Source: Bacteroidota bacterium
GTDB taxonomy: Bacteria; Bacteroidota; Bacteroidia; Chitinophagales; Chitinophagaceae
DNA: 64,000 nt
Assembly: GCA_029573235.1 (NCBI GenBank)
Contig: JAKQGX010000036.1
Coordinates: 1-64,000 of the forward strand
Reading direction: 5' to 3'
Shown: positions 27,140 through 36,720 of the stretch, one piece after another
How the letters are laid out: each line of letters starts with the position of its first letter
How positions within the stretch are numbered: position 1 is the first letter of the stretch
The notes under the pieces: model-generated
Database searches by the model: none
The model's input: only the letters and a program-made list of their open reading frames with translations
What the model was told of the DNA's origin: nothing
Translations under genes and position numbers: made by a program

Positions 27140-28241
27140 GCCATCTATTTTATTCATTAGCCTTACTACGTTTAAAGGAATGGGCGGTATTGAAAAATTC
27201 AACCGTGCCTTTCTGAAAGCCTTACAGGAATTGCCGTCACCACCATCGGTAAGGGGGCTTTCCGTTCACGATACCGAATGCAATCCGGCATACTTTAATC
27301 CGGCGCACTACACCGTTGCCAAAGGGAATAAGCTAAAAGCCATCCTGCAAGCCCTCCTGCAAGCATCGCAAGCTGATACCATCATTTTGGGTCATATCAA
27401 TTTGGCCATTATCGGGCTGCTCATCAAATGGCGTTACCCTTCTAAAAAAATATGGTTGGTGGCACATGGCATTGATGTATGGGATCAGCAAACCGGCGTC
27501 AAAAAACGCTTGCTGCAAACTGTGGACAAAATAATAGCCGTTAGCGAATATACTCGGCAAACCATGGCCGCATCCAACGCCATAGCATTAGATAAAATCA
27601 ACCTCTTGCACAATTGCATCGACCCATACTTTCATTACCCTACCAACTTGCAGAAGCCCGCATACCTGGTGGAGCGATACCATGCAGCCGGACGAAACAT
27701 ACTCTATACCCTTACCCGACTGGCTGCCGGCGAAAAATATAAAGGTTATGATGTAGTGATAGAAAGCCTGCCGCAGCTCAAAGAAAAATATCCGAACATT
27801 CTGTACATCATTGGAGGCAAGGCAGACGAAGAAGAACGAAACCGTGTACAAGCACTCATCGAAAAACACCAAGTGCAAGACCATGTATGGCTTACCGGTT
27901 TTATTGCCGAAGAGGAATTGGTGGATCATTACCTCTTGGCTGATGTGTTTGTAATGCCCAGCAAAGGCGAAGGCTTTGGCATCGTGTTTATAGAAGCTGC
28001 TGCTTGTGGCACTCCTGTCATAGCCGGCAATAAAGATGGTAGTGTAGATGCCTTGAAGCACGGACTGCTGGGCGAATTGGTGAACCCCTACGAGCCCAAA
28101 GAAATAGAACAAGCCATTATCAACAGCATCGAAACGAGAGCCAAAGGAATGGAGCTGGCACGCCTCACCCACGACTTCTTTCATTTCGATAATTATAGAG
28201 CACAATTACTTCATATACTCACTGCCGGCAACCACCGCTAG
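27129..28241 (+). CDS. Glycosyltransferase family 4
   Basis: The 370-residue protein has the GT-B layout. The N-terminal half holds F-K-G-M-G-G-I-E-K-F-N-R-A-F, the Gly-rich loop of GT4 enzymes. The C-terminal half holds V-F-V-M-P-S-K-G-E-G-F-G-I-V-F-I-E-A-A-A-C-G-T-P-V-I, which includes the E-x7-E nucleotide-sugar motif. It should transfer a sugar with retention of configuration onto the lipid-linked glycan on the cytoplasmic face. Donor and acceptor cannot be told from sequence. It overlaps asnB by 11 bases and precedes the ABC exporter permease by 18 bases. Confidence 0.88.
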   Translation: MAPKPSILFISLTTFKGMGGIEKFNRAFLKALQELPSPPSVRGLSVHDTECNPAYFNPAHYTVAKGNKLKAILQALLQASQADTIILGHINLAIIGLLIKWRYPSKKIWLVAHGIDVWDQQTGVKKRLLQTVDKIIAVSEYTRQTMAASNAIALDKINLLHNCIDPYFHYPTNLQKPAYLVERYHAAGRNILYTLTRLAAGEKYKGYDVVIESLPQLKEKYPNILYIIGGKADEEERNRVQALIEKHQVQDHVWLTGFIAEEELVDHYLLADVFVMPSKGEGFGIVFIEAAACGTPVIAGNKDGSVDALKHGLLGELVNPYEPKEIEQAIINSIETRAKGMELARLTHDFFHFDNYRAQLLHILTAGNHR

Positions 28242-28259
28242 CAGCACCATTTCGTATTT

Positions 28260-29147
28260 ATGGAAATAGCCAACAAACCGCCCGTTGCCCCTACCGAATC
28301 CGACGCTTCGTGGGATCAGGTTATCGAAGCAAGAAAAGGAATCTTCGATATCAACTTAAAAGAAATTTGGAACTACCGCGATTTACTTGTCCTCTTTGTA
28401 AAGCGCGATTTTGCAGCGCAATACAAGCAAACCGTATTGGGTCCGGTATGGCATATCGTTCAGCCCGTCATTACGACGGTGATGTTTTTGCTCATCTTTA
28501 GCAAGATTGCCAACATCCCCACCGATGGCGTGCACCCCATCTTGTTTTACATGAGCGGTATTGCGATTTGGAACTATTTTTCTGCCTGCCTTTTCAATAC
28601 CTCCAACACCTTTGTGGCCAATGCGGGCATCTTCGGAAAAGTGTATTTCCCCCGCTTGGTACTGCCGCTAAGCACCGTAGTGTCCAACCTGGTGCGCTTT
28701 GGTATTCAGTTCGCATTGCTGTTGGCGTTGATGATTTATTTTGCCCTCTTTCGGCAGATACCGATACCTATAAATATGGGTTGGCTCATGTTGCCGGTAT
28801 TGTTGCTCATGATGGCAGGCATCGGTTTGGGTGTGGGTATTATTGTTTCGTCTCTCACTACAAAATACCGCGACTTTGGTATCTTAATAGGCTTTGGAGT
28901 ACAACTGCTTATGTATGCTACTCCCGTAGCTTATCCGCTTTCGTTTTTGAAAGACAAAAGCTTTGGTTGGCTACTATCTTGGAATCCGCTGACTGCTATT
29001 GTAGAATGTTTTCGACATGTGATGTTTCAAACCCCCGATTTTCAGTACGGCACCCTCCTATACAGCGCCTCGTTTATGGTAGTAGTATTGTTCTTCGGCA
29101 CCATTATTTTCAGTAAGGTAGAGCGCACCTTTATGGATACGGTTTAA
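28260..29147 (+). CDS. wzm: ABC-2 type polysaccharide exporter, permease (Wzm-like)
   Basis: The 295-residue protein has a cytoplasmic N-terminus with W-N-Y-R-D-L-L-V-L-F-V-K-R-D-F, a conserved interface helix of Wzm/TagG permeases. It has six membrane segments and the typical Y-L-S-F-L-K / W-N-P-L-T-A-I-V-E-C-F-R-H segment near residue 245. It pairs with the ATPase gene 62 bases downstream. Such transporters move lipid-linked O-antigen, capsule or teichoic acid chains across the inner membrane after completion. Their presence together with a Wza/Wzc pair is notable. Confidence 0.9.
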   Translation: MEIANKPPVAPTESDASWDQVIEARKGIFDINLKEIWNYRDLLVLFVKRDFAAQYKQTVLGPVWHIVQPVITTVMFLLIFSKIANIPTDGVHPILFYMSGIAIWNYFSACLFNTSNTFVANAGIFGKVYFPRLVLPLSTVVSNLVRFGIQFALLLALMIYFALFRQIPIPINMGWLMLPVLLLMMAGIGLGVGIIVSSLTTKYRDFGILIGFGVQLLMYATPVAYPLSFLKDKSFGWLLSWNPLTAIVECFRHVMFQTPDFQYGTLLYSASFMVVVLFFGTIIFSKVERTFMDTV

Positions 29148-29208
29148 TCCTTTCTCATTAATTTATTTTTTTTTACGCTATAGAACTTAATAAGTACGCA
29201 TACCCACC

Positions 29209-30468
29209 ATGAGCAGTGTAATACGAGTAGAAAATCTTTCGAAACAATACCGGCTGGGGCAAGTGAGCACCGGCACCATTGGGCATGATGTCAACCGTTG
29301 GTGGCACCGCATCCGTGGCAAAGAAGACCCCTACCTGACCGTAGGCGAAACCAACGACCGCACCAAAAGTGGCAGCAGTGAGTATGTTTGGGCTCTGCGC
29401 GATATCAACTATGATGTTCAGCAAGGAGAGATACTCGGCATCATTGGGCGCAATGGTGCGGGCAAAAGCACCTTGCTAAAACTGCTGAGCCGTACTACTG
29501 CCCCCACTACCGGACAGATAAAAATTAAAGGACGCGTAGCCAGTTTGTTGGAAGTAGGTACCGGTTTTCACCCTGAGCTCAGCGGCAGGGACAATGTATT
29601 TTTAAACGGAGCCATACTGGGTATGACCAAAAACGAAATCAAGCGCAAGTTTGATGAGATTGTGGACTTTGCCGGTGTAGAGCGCTATATAGATACTCCG
29701 GTGAAACGCTACAGTAGTGGGATGTACGTGCGATTAGCCTTTGCCGTAGCCGCACACTTAGAATCGGAGATACTGATAGTAGATGAAGTACTGGCCGTGG
29801 GGGATGCGGAGTTTCAAAAAAAATGCCTCGGCAAAATGGGCGATATCAGCAAGGGAGAGGGACGCACCATTTTGTTTGTAAGCCACAATATGGCCGCCGT
29901 AAGCACCCTTTGCAATGCGGGTATTGTGATGGAACAAGGCACCATCATTTATGATGGCAAAATAAAAAACGCCATGGACACCTATATTGCCTCCGGCACT
30001 ACCAGCAGCAGCCACTATATATCCGAAGAAGAAACCGATACCGATATCTGCGAAATAAAAGTGCTCAACAGCCAACAGGAAATTGCGAATAGTTTTTACT
30101 TCAACGAACCCATTCAGGTGCGGATGTTGCTAAAGGTGAAAGAAGCAGACAGGGAAGATGCCGAAATAGCCCTGCGTGTAACCGACCAACGAGAGCGTAT
30201 CGTATTCTCAACCGTAAAGCAGGTATCATTTTTTCAAAAAAGAAGGGATGGGTATTATGAAGTGAATTGCACCATTCCACCCAATCTATTAGTGCCGAAT
30301 AGTTATAAAGTACATTTAGCGCTACACGTGCCCAATAAGCGGATATTATCATTGAAAGATAATCTGGTTGACTTTACCATTGAAGAAACGGGTACCGATT
30401 TTCATATTTACCAAGGTGCCGACTATGGTTGTGTCTTTGTAGATTGTAAATGGGAAAATACAGTATAG
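29209..30468 (+). CDS. wzt: ABC polysaccharide exporter ATPase with C-terminal glycan-binding domain (Wzt-like)
   Basis: The 419-residue protein has Walker [10 protein letters not shown] near residue 80, the signature Y-S-S-G-M-Y-V-R-L near 165, Walker [13 protein letters not shown] near 185 and the H-loop F-V-S-H-N-M-A near 224. An insertion (residues 22-62) before Walker A with W-H-R-I-R-G-K is usual for the Wzt/TagH group. Beyond residue 265 lies a Wzt_C-like beta sandwich of about 150 residues that in O9a/O12 systems recognises the modified chain end. The matching chain-end modification could be made by the methyltransferase two genes downstream, which is an inference. Confidence 0.9.
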   Translation: MSSVIRVENLSKQYRLGQVSTGTIGHDVNRWWHRIRGKEDPYLTVGETNDRTKSGSSEYVWALRDINYDVQQGEILGIIGRNGAGKSTLLKLLSRTTAPTTGQIKIKGRVASLLEVGTGFHPELSGRDNVFLNGAILGMTKNEIKRKFDEIVDFAGVERYIDTPVKRYSSGMYVRLAFAVAAHLESEILIVDEVLAVGDAEFQKKCLGKMGDISKGEGRTILFVSHNMAAVSTLCNAGIVMEQGTIIYDGKIKNAMDTYIASGTTSSSHYISEEETDTDICEIKVLNSQQEIANSFYFNEPIQVRMLLKVKEADREDAEIALRVTDQRERIVFSTVKQVSFFQKRRDGYYEVNCTIPPNLLVPNSYKVHLALHVPNKRILSLKDNLVDFTIEETGTDFHIYQGADYGCVFVDCKWENTV

Positions 30469-30475
30469 AAAAAAC

Positions 30476-31114
30476 ATGATTAAAAGAGTTATCAGAAAAG
30501 GGAAAAGCGTTTATAAAATAATAGTCGGTCAGCAAAATACTATTATCAAACATACGCCAACACCTGCATATTTGAAGTGTAGCAACAACACAAGAACCGA
30601 AGGATTAGTGTTGGAAGTAAGAAAGCCGGTAAAAGACACCTATCTTGAAATAGGTGAAAACTCTTGTATTCAAGGGCATTTTGTAATAGAGTCCGAGAAA
30701 GGAAACATAAAAATTGGAGATAGAACATTTATTGGAGGGGGGCTTTTTATCTGTACAAAAGAAATAGAAATTGGAAATGATGTGATGTTTTCTTGGGGAT
30801 GCACTGTTGCGGATAATAACTCGCATTCGGTAAAATGGAGTGAAAGGAAGAACGATGTTTTGGACTGGAAAAAAGGATTGGATGAAAATAATATGGGTGC
30901 CTACAAAGATTGGTCGAATGTGAAAGAAGAAAAAGTAACCATAAAAGACAAAGCCTGGATAGGGTTTAATTCAATTATTCTAAAAGGTGTAACGATTGGC
31001 GAGGGCTCGGTTGTGGGTTCTGGCAGTGTAGTTACTAAAGATGTTCCAGACTGGACAATAGTTGGGGGTAATCCTGCTAAAATCATCAGAGTACTTGAGC
31101 CAAATGAACGATAA
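30476..31114 (+). CDS. Hexapeptide-repeat acyltransferase (WbbJ-like)
   Basis: The 212-residue protein is a left-handed beta helix: repeated [LIV]-G-x4 turns such as [42 protein letters not shown]. The end is G-N-P-A-K-I-I, typical of O-acetyltransferases. The loop N-N-S-H-S near residue 117 supplies the expected catalytic His. It probably adds an acetyl group to a sugar of the glycan using acetyl-CoA. It is clearly more AT-rich than the genes upstream (25-30 kb), hinting at separate origin. Its stop overlaps the next start. Confidence 0.85.
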   Translation: MIKRVIRKGKSVYKIIVGQQNTIIKHTPTPAYLKCSNNTRTEGLVLEVRKPVKDTYLEIGENSCIQGHFVIESEKGNIKIGDRTFIGGGLFICTKEIEIGNDVMFSWGCTVADNNSHSVKWSERKNDVLDWKKGLDENNMGAYKDWSNVKEEKVTIKDKAWIGFNSIILKGVTIGEGSVVGSGSVVTKDVPDWTIVGGNPAKIIRVLEPNER

Positions 31115-31952
31115 TATGACTTGGGAAGAAACCATACAACATATTCGGAAACAGCCAGAATACCGCTTCTTGGTAGAAAAGGCATATTTTGAAGAGCAAC
31201 TCTCACTTAATGTAGAACGTTACAGAGAAAGCGAAGAGTATAAAGAAACCCTACAAAAAATTCGTCAAACCACACCAAACGCAAAACGAATATTAGATAT
31301 AGGAAGCGGCAATGGTATTACGGCTATCTCTTTTGCATTGGACGGTTACGATGTTGTAACCGTAGAGCCCGATCCGAGCCAAACCATTGGTGCCGGCGCT
31401 ATTCGACAATTAAAGGAAGAATATCGGTTAAGCAACATTCAAGTTTATGAAGCCTTTGCCGAAGAGATCAATTTTAAAGACGGTGAGTTTGATATCGTAT
31501 TTGCCCGTCAGTGTATGCACCATGCCTACGATTTGAAAAAATTTGTTGCAGAAATGAGCAGGGTGTTAAAACAAGGAGGAATGTTTTTTACCGTTCGCGA
31601 CCATGTCATCTTTGACGAAGCAGACAAAGTATTTTTTCTGGAAAACCACCCCCTTCAAAAATATTACGGTGGTGAAAACGCTTTTACACCACAACAATAT
31701 ACCGAAGCTATAGAAACAGCCGGATTAACGATAGTGGAAGTGCTTAAGTACTTTGACTCTGTTATTAACTACTTTCCAGAGGAGTCTAAGACCATAGCCC
31801 GCCGAAAGAAAGAAGTGGTAGAGGCTACCCGATTCGGTAAACTGCTTTGGTATTTCCCTTCTATAAGAGATAGAAGAGCCAATATTGCCTTTGAGCAAAT
31901 AGAAAAAAATATTCCCGGCAGAATGTATTCTTACATAGCAATAAAAAAATGA
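31104..31952 (+). CDS. Class I SAM-dependent methyltransferase
   Basis: The start at 31104 (11-base overlap with the acyltransferase) gives 282 residues. An ATG at 31116 is nearly as good, and a start at 31062 is unlikely. Motif I is [11 protein letters not shown] near residue 62. It is followed by V-V-T-V-E-P-D-P (acidic end of strand 2), and by [13 protein letters not shown] and [12 protein letters not shown] (motifs II-III). Such enzymes methylate sugar hydroxyls or small metabolites. Being next to wzt, it could cap chains for export. The target is unknown. It overlaps the next gene by 4 bases. Confidence 0.85.
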   Translation: MNDNMTWEETIQHIRKQPEYRFLVEKAYFEEQLSLNVERYRESEEYKETLQKIRQTTPNAKRILDIGSGNGITAISFALDGYDVVTVEPDPSQTIGAGAIRQLKEEYRLSNIQVYEAFAEEINFKDGEFDIVFARQCMHHAYDLKKFVAEMSRVLKQGGMFFTVRDHVIFDEADKVFFLENHPLQKYYGGENAFTPQQYTEAIETAGLTIVEVLKYFDSVINYFPEESKTIARRKKEVVEATRFGKLLWYFPSIRDRRANIAFEQIEKNIPGRMYSYIAIKK

Positions 31953-32848
31953 AGATTCTAATTATAGGCTCCAAAGGGTTTATAGGCACACATGCCGGGC
32001 ACTACTTTGCTTCCAAAGGTTGGGAAACCTACGGTGCCGATGTAGCAGTAGATTATGCCAACTCAAATTACTTCCTTATTGATAGCTCCAACAGTGATTT
32101 TACAGAGGTATTCAATGCGCAGTCCTTTGATGTATGCCTTAACTGTAGTGGCGCTGCCAGTGTGCCCGATTCGTTGGTGCATACCGTTCGCGATTTTACA
32201 TTGAACACCGCTACTGTACTGAAACTTGTAGAATCTATCAGAAAGTATCAGCCGGATTGTAAGTTTATCAACCTGTCGAGTGCGGCCGTATATGGCAATC
32301 CTACAGCACTACCCATACAAGAAGATGCGGCATTAGCCCCCGTTTCGCCCTATGGCTTTCATAAAAAAATGGCAGAAGAAATCATTCAGGAATATTACCA
32401 ACTCTTTGGCATAAACGGCTGTTCACTACGAGTATTTTCGGCGTATGGACCGGGGCTTTACAAACAACTGCTTTGGGACTTGTATCGAAAAACGGCTACA
32501 GAAAAGCAAATCATGCTTTCGGGCAGTGGCAACGAAACCCGTGATTTTATTCATATCAATGATATCCTTCAATGCATCGACTTGGTTATTCACAAAGGAG
32601 ACTTTAAAGCCGGTGTATATAACGTGGCAAATGGTGAACAAATAGCCATCAAAAAAATAGCCACTTTAATAGCAAAAGAAATGAACTTCAAAGGTACGTT
32701 GAAGTTCAGCGGTATCGAACGAATAGGCGACCCACTTTACTGGGTAGCTTCCATAGAAAAAATAAAACAACTAGGTTATACCCCATCCATTGGCATCGAA
32801 CAAGGAGTAAGCAATTATATTCAATGGGCAAAAGAATCAGCATCGTAA
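31949..32848 (+). CDS. NAD-dependent sugar epimerase/dehydratase (extended SDR)
   Basis: The 299-residue protein has the NAD site I-G-S-K-G-F-I-G-T-H at the N-terminus, L-S-S-A-A-V-Y-G-N-P near 109, and Y-G-F-H-K as catalytic Y-x3-K near 131. R-V-F-S-A-Y-G-P-G and R-D-F-I-H-I-N-D-I follow, as in GalE-like enzymes. It is likely a 4-epimerase or 4-reductase that acts on a nucleotide sugar, perhaps the 4-keto product of the FlaA1-type dehydratase. The substrate is not decided by the sequence. It overlaps the next gene by 25 bases. Confidence 0.86.
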   Translation: MKILIIGSKGFIGTHAGHYFASKGWETYGADVAVDYANSNYFLIDSSNSDFTEVFNAQSFDVCLNCSGAASVPDSLVHTVRDFTLNTATVLKLVESIRKYQPDCKFINLSSAAVYGNPTALPIQEDAALAPVSPYGFHKKMAEEIIQEYYQLFGINGCSLRVFSAYGPGLYKQLLWDLYRKTATEKQIMLSGSGNETRDFIHINDILQCIDLVIHKGDFKAGVYNVANGEQIAIKKIATLIAKEMNFKGTLKFSGIERIGDPLYWVASIEKIKQLGYTPSIGIEQGVSNYIQWAKESAS

Positions 32849-33972
32849 TCAACTACGAATACAACGAAAACTGGATTGGCGGTTCTTACTATGTTCAAAA
32901 CCTGATTCATGCACTACAATTATTGGATGATACAGAGAAGCCGCTACTTTATATTCATTCCTTAAATACAAAAGCAGTAGCAGAATTGCAGCAACTCTCA
33001 GGCTATCCTTATTTATTACCCTACGGAAACCTGCAATTATCGACACTAAAAAACCAACTCAATCTCTGGTACAAAAAACTCTTTGGCAAGTATTGCTTTA
33101 GTATTTTTCCCGAGGTTCAGATGGTGTTTCCGGTGATGATGGCAGCAAACGACTTTCCCATTCAAAAACAAGTTTTTTGGATTCCCGATTTTCAAGAAAA
33201 ACACTTACCTCAATTTTTTTCTAAAGAAGAACAAGCCTCCCGAAATAACGTATATAGGGAAGCTAAAGAGGTAGCCCATAATATTGTCTTCAGCAGCAAG
33301 GATGCTCAAAAAGATTTTAATACATTTTACCCAGGCGCAAAGGCTACACAATTCGTATTAAACTTTGCAAGCTACCATGCCAACATGGGACTGCCTACGA
33401 AAGAGTCGGTCTTTCAAAAATTTGGTATCAACGAATCCTATTTTTTATGCAGCAATCAATTTTGGGCGCACAAAAATCATATCGTGGTACTACAGGCGGT
33501 AGCTTTATTGAAAGCGAAGGGCAAGCTGGTAACAGTAGTGTTTACCGGAAAAGAACACGACTACAGAAACCCCGATTACTTTACTGGTTTGCAGGCTGCC
33601 GTTAAAGAACTCCATATAGAAGACCAAGTGCGTTTTCTTGGCTTTATACAAAGGGAAGAACAGATCGTGTTGATGCAACAAGCAAAAGCCATTATTCAGC
33701 CATCTCTTTTTGAAGGTTGGAGCACTGTAATAGAAGATGCCATGGCGCAGAATGCATACATCATTGCTGCCGATTTATCGGTGAATAAAGAACAATTACA
33801 CGACTACTCCAACCACCGCTTCTTTGAACGGACAAGCGCACAAGCGTTGGCGGACAGCCTCATGGCAGAATGCCCCCAAGCACCCACCATAGATTATTCG
33901 CTACGATTGCGAAAGTTTGGACAATCTTTTATGGATATTGCTAAAATAGTAGCGAAACAACCTCAATCCTAA
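32824..33972 (+). CDS. Glycosyltransferase, GT4-like
   Basis: The 382-residue GT-B protein has an N-terminal glycine-containing loop (E-N-W-I-G-G-S-Y-Y-V-Q-N-L) and a C-terminal I-I-Q-P-S-L-F-E-G-W-S-T-V-I-E-D-A-M-A motif near 295-315. This motif matches GT4, with E at the nucleotide-sugar position. The N-terminal half includes W-I-P-D-F-Q-E-K-H-L-P-Q-F-F, common in a mannosyl/rhamnosyl-like subgroup. The donor is unknown. It overlaps the epimerase gene by 25 bases. Confidence 0.82.
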   Translation: MGKRISIVINYEYNENWIGGSYYVQNLIHALQLLDDTEKPLLYIHSLNTKAVAELQQLSGYPYLLPYGNLQLSTLKNQLNLWYKKLFGKYCFSIFPEVQMVFPVMMAANDFPIQKQVFWIPDFQEKHLPQFFSKEEQASRNNVYREAKEVAHNIVFSSKDAQKDFNTFYPGAKATQFVLNFASYHANMGLPTKESVFQKFGINESYFLCSNQFWAHKNHIVVLQAVALLKAKGKLVTVVFTGKEHDYRNPDYFTGLQAAVKELHIEDQVRFLGFIQREEQIVLMQQAKAIIQPSLFEGWSTVIEDAMAQNAYIIAADLSVNKEQLHDYSNHRFFERTSAQALADSLMAECPQAPTIDYSLRLRKFGQSFMDIAKIVAKQPQS

Positions 33973-34011
33973 ATACCATTTACACGTTTTAATAACGCTT
34001 CGTTATAAGAG

Positions 34012-34818
34012 ATGCCCCTTTTCTCTATTATCATACCTACCTATAATGCCGCTAATGTAATTGGGAATAGTATTGCCAGTGTATTGGAGCAAACCTTCAA
34101 AGAAGTTGAGATTTGCGTAATAGATGCTGCCTCTACCGATGAAACGATGTCGATAGTGCAACGATTTGATGACCCTAGAATTCGAATAGTATCGGAGCCG
34201 GATAAGGGTATCTATGATGCCATGAACAAAGGTATTCGTATGTCAAAAGGAACGTGGATTTACTTAATGGGCAGCGATGACCGTTTGTACAATCCTACAG
34301 TACTAACGACAATAGCTAGCGAAATACAAAAGGAACAACCATTGCATGTACTCTACGCCAATGTCTGGAATGAGCGTTTCAATGAAAAGTACAACGGCGT
34401 ATATTATGATGAGAAATTATTCCATGATAATATCTGCCATCAGTCTATCTTTTTTCATCGATCGGTATTTGATACAACGGGTTTGTTTGACTTAAAATAT
34501 AAAGCTCATGCCGATTGGGACCATAATATTAAATGGTTCTTTGCTCCGCAAATAAAAAAGAAATATAGCGATGCCATCATTGCTTATTATGCTGCCGGCG
34601 GTTTTAGCGCGCAACACGGAGACCCTCTATTTGCAGCTGATAAGATTTTTAATTATCTAAAATATGGGTATCGGCTTTCTCGTAAGAGTACACGTCATCA
34701 GCTTTGGAAAATGGAATTAGACAAAGCAAAAAATCAAAATGATATGAAACGTGTGTGCAAGCTATTGTGGTATTATCGCTATGTCTTGCCACGCTGTCAA
34801 CAAAACGTAGTGCATTAG
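34012..34818 (+). CDS. Glycosyltransferase family 2
   Basis: The 268-residue protein begins F-S-I-I-I-P-T-Y-N-A, the first strand of GT-A inverting enzymes. It contains V-I-D-A-A-S-T-D-E-T, D-K-G-I-Y-D-A-M-N-K-G and Y-L-M-G-S-D-D near residues 84-90 (D-x-D-like metal site). The D-K-G-x-Y-D-A-M-N segment is seen in WcaA/WcaE-type colanic acid enzymes. There is no membrane segment. It should transfer one sugar at the cytoplasmic membrane; the sugar is unknown. Confidence 0.88.
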   Translation: MPLFSIIIPTYNAANVIGNSIASVLEQTFKEVEICVIDAASTDETMSIVQRFDDPRIRIVSEPDKGIYDAMNKGIRMSKGTWIYLMGSDDRLYNPTVLTTIASEIQKEQPLHVLYANVWNERFNEKYNGVYYDEKLFHDNICHQSIFFHRSVFDTTGLFDLKYKAHADWDHNIKWFFAPQIKKKYSDAIIAYYAAGGFSAQHGDPLFAADKIFNYLKYGYRLSRKSTRHQLWKMELDKAKNQNDMKRVCKLLWYYRYVLPRCQQNVVH

Positions 34819-34844
34819 TCTTAATTCCCCCCATCTCATATAAC

Positions 34845-35735
34845 ATGCCCAGTCCTACGGTTTCCATTATCATCCCCAATTACAACCATGCCCGCTATTT
34901 GCAACAGCGGATGGATACCGTATGGGCGCAGTCTTTCACCGACTATGAGCTGATTCTTTTAGACGACTGCTCTACCGACAATAGCAGCTCCCTATTAGAG
35001 GCCTATCGCCACCATCCGAAAGTAGCCCACTTGGTCTTCAACGAAGCCAATACCGGTTCGCCCTTTCCGCAGTGGCAGCGCGGCATTGCCTTGGCCAAAG
35101 GAACCTATATCTGGATTGCCGAAACCGATGATTTTTCGCATCCCGATTTTTTACAACAATTAGTAGCCGCTTTACAAAGCCATCCGCAAGCCGTTATGGC
35201 CTTCAGTGGCAGCCATTGGGTGGATGACAGCGGCACTCCCAAAGACGACCTCTCGATATACAAAACCTCTTTCGTACGCAAGGGGCAAGAAGAAATCATC
35301 GAACACTTGTCTAAATACAACACCATACAAAACGTGAGCAGTGTCTTGTTTCGTGCTGATGCCTTACGGCAGACGCCCACCGACTATACCCGCTACCGTG
35401 CCTGTGGCGATTGGATATTATACACCACACTACTCACCCGTGGCGACCTCATATATGTAGCCGATAAGCTCAACTACTTCCGCTGGTACCACAGCAATAC
35501 CTCCAATGCAGCCGCCAAGCAAGGCATTTGGGAGCGCGAAGGTATCGATGTAGTAGCCCTTGTGAAAAACAACTTTTCGCTCACCCAAGCACAAAAGAGC
35601 AACATCACCCAATTTTGGAAACAACGCTTAAAACCCTTGCGCCGCAGCATTCCCATGCCCTATCAAGACTACTGCACCATTCATAAAAAGCTCTTTCGCT
35701 TTTCGCCCTATCAGTACCTCCGCCACCTATTGTAA
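34845..35735 (+). CDS. Glycosyltransferase family 2
   Basis: The start at 34845 (MPSPTVSIIIPNYN) gives 296 residues and lies 26 bases after the previous stop. A longer frame reaching back to 34755 would overlap that gene by 64 bases. GT-A features are V-S-I-I-I-P-N-Y-N-H-A-R-Y-L, L-L-D-D-C-S-T-D-N-S, and W-I-A-E-T-D-D near residue 90. The C-terminal part is basic. Role as for other cytoplasmic glycosyltransferases of the locus. Confidence 0.88.
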   Translation: MPSPTVSIIIPNYNHARYLQQRMDTVWAQSFTDYELILLDDCSTDNSSSLLEAYRHHPKVAHLVFNEANTGSPFPQWQRGIALAKGTYIWIAETDDFSHPDFLQQLVAALQSHPQAVMAFSGSHWVDDSGTPKDDLSIYKTSFVRKGQEEIIEHLSKYNTIQNVSSVLFRADALRQTPTDYTRYRACGDWILYTTLLTRGDLIYVADKLNYFRWYHSNTSNAAAKQGIWEREGIDVVALVKNNFSLTQAQKSNITQFWKQRLKPLRRSIPMPYQDYCTIHKKLFRFSPYQYLRHLL

Positions 35736-35765
35736 CTACCATAAATAAACCACCACCCCTGCCAG

Positions 35766-36608
35766 ATGTCCTTGCGCTGCGCCATATTGATTATTTCTCA
35801 TAAAGAACAACTCACCCCTACCGAGGCGATGGTATTGCAGCAATGCTATACCGTTTTGAAAGGTGTGGACACCTTTATCATCACCAAAAAAAGCAATACG
35901 CTGCAAGCCTATTACGACCTGTTGGGCAACCCTCGTTTTTACCTCGTAGAAGACCGTCAACTGGCTACCTATGAGGCGTTCAATGAATTTAAAAGCAGTG
36001 AGAAATTATACCAAGACTTTCTGGCTTACGACTACGTATTGTTTTACGAACCCGATGCCTGGGTCTTTTCCAACCAACTGGATTATTGGATGCAGCAAGG
36101 CTACGACTACATTGCCGCACCTTGGTTTTCCAGCATGGAGCGCTGCGACCCCAACGCTACTTTTATCGGCGTGGGCAACGGCGGTTTTTCGTTGCGCAAA
36201 ACCAACACCCTCTATCAAACCCTCAAGCGCACGCGCCAGTTGCGCAGCCTGCACCGCTTTTGGAACAAATACCACTTACATCGTTTGATGCCTTTCGAGA
36301 AAATGGTCTTGCGCCTCAACCGTTATTTTAAGATTGGAAAATTTTGGGAACTGCCTTACCTGCTCGACGAAACCCCCATGCAAGAAGACGTGTTTATCTG
36401 CTACCGTTTGGCCAGCATCTTTGCCGACTTCCGCATAGCCACACCCGAAGAAGCCTTAAAATTCAGCTTTGAGGTAAACCCTGCCGTACTGTACCAACAC
36501 AACCGGGAGCAACTGCCCTTTGGCTGCCATGCCTGGCAAAAATACGACCCTGCGTTTTGGAGTGCCTTCATCCCGCAGCCACAACCTGCCATGCCAAGCA
36601 AGGGATAG
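35766..36608 (+). CDS. DUF5672-family putative glycosyltransferase
   Basis: The 280-residue protein has the order A-I-L-I-I-S-H-K-E, then F-L-A-Y-D-Y-V-L-F-Y-E-P-D-A-W-V-F, then Y-I-A-A-P-W-F, then G-V-G-N-G-G-F-S-L-R-K. E-P-D-A-W corresponds to a D-x-D-like metal position, and G-N-G-G-F-S-L-R to an acceptor loop seen in GT-A enzymes. This pattern matches the DUF5672 group. Neighbours are glycosyltransferases on both sides, which supports a transferase role. Substrate and linkage are unknown. The gene is GC-rich compared with the left part of the locus. After its end 112 bases follow before the next ATG, without visible features. Confidence 0.75.
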   Translation: MSLRCAILIISHKEQLTPTEAMVLQQCYTVLKGVDTFIITKKSNTLQAYYDLLGNPRFYLVEDRQLATYEAFNEFKSSEKLYQDFLAYDYVLFYEPDAWVFSNQLDYWMQQGYDYIAAPWFSSMERCDPNATFIGVGNGGFSLRKTNTLYQTLKRTRQLRSLHRFWNKYHLHRLMPFEKMVLRLNRYFKIGKFWELPYLLDETPMQEDVFICYRLASIFADFRIATPEEALKFSFEVNPAVLYQHNREQLPFGCHAWQKYDPAFWSAFIPQPQPAMPSKG

Positions 36609-36720
36609 AGGATGGGTCCCGGCGATAGCAAGCCGATGGAGCTATTACGGCGATGGCACCGTTCAAGGCCGGCACTACTATTTAGCAACTTGTAGAAAAC
36701 AACACCAACCACTACCACAC

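Noticed and set aside
27588-28205. Antisense open frame of about 205 codons inside the GT4 gene at 27129
   Set aside because: The opposite frame has clear GT4 motifs. The antisense protein is rich in Phe/His/Val without domain pattern.
28568-29116. Plus-strand open frame of about 182 codons in another frame of wzm
   Set aside because: The Wzm frame has membrane helices and family motifs; the alternative frame is Cys/His/Arg-rich noise.
36609-36720. Upstream extension of the fucosyltransferase-like gene to 36520
   Set aside because: The extension overlaps the DUF5672 gene and reads a GC-rich gap without conserved residues. The donor loop begins right after ATG 36721.
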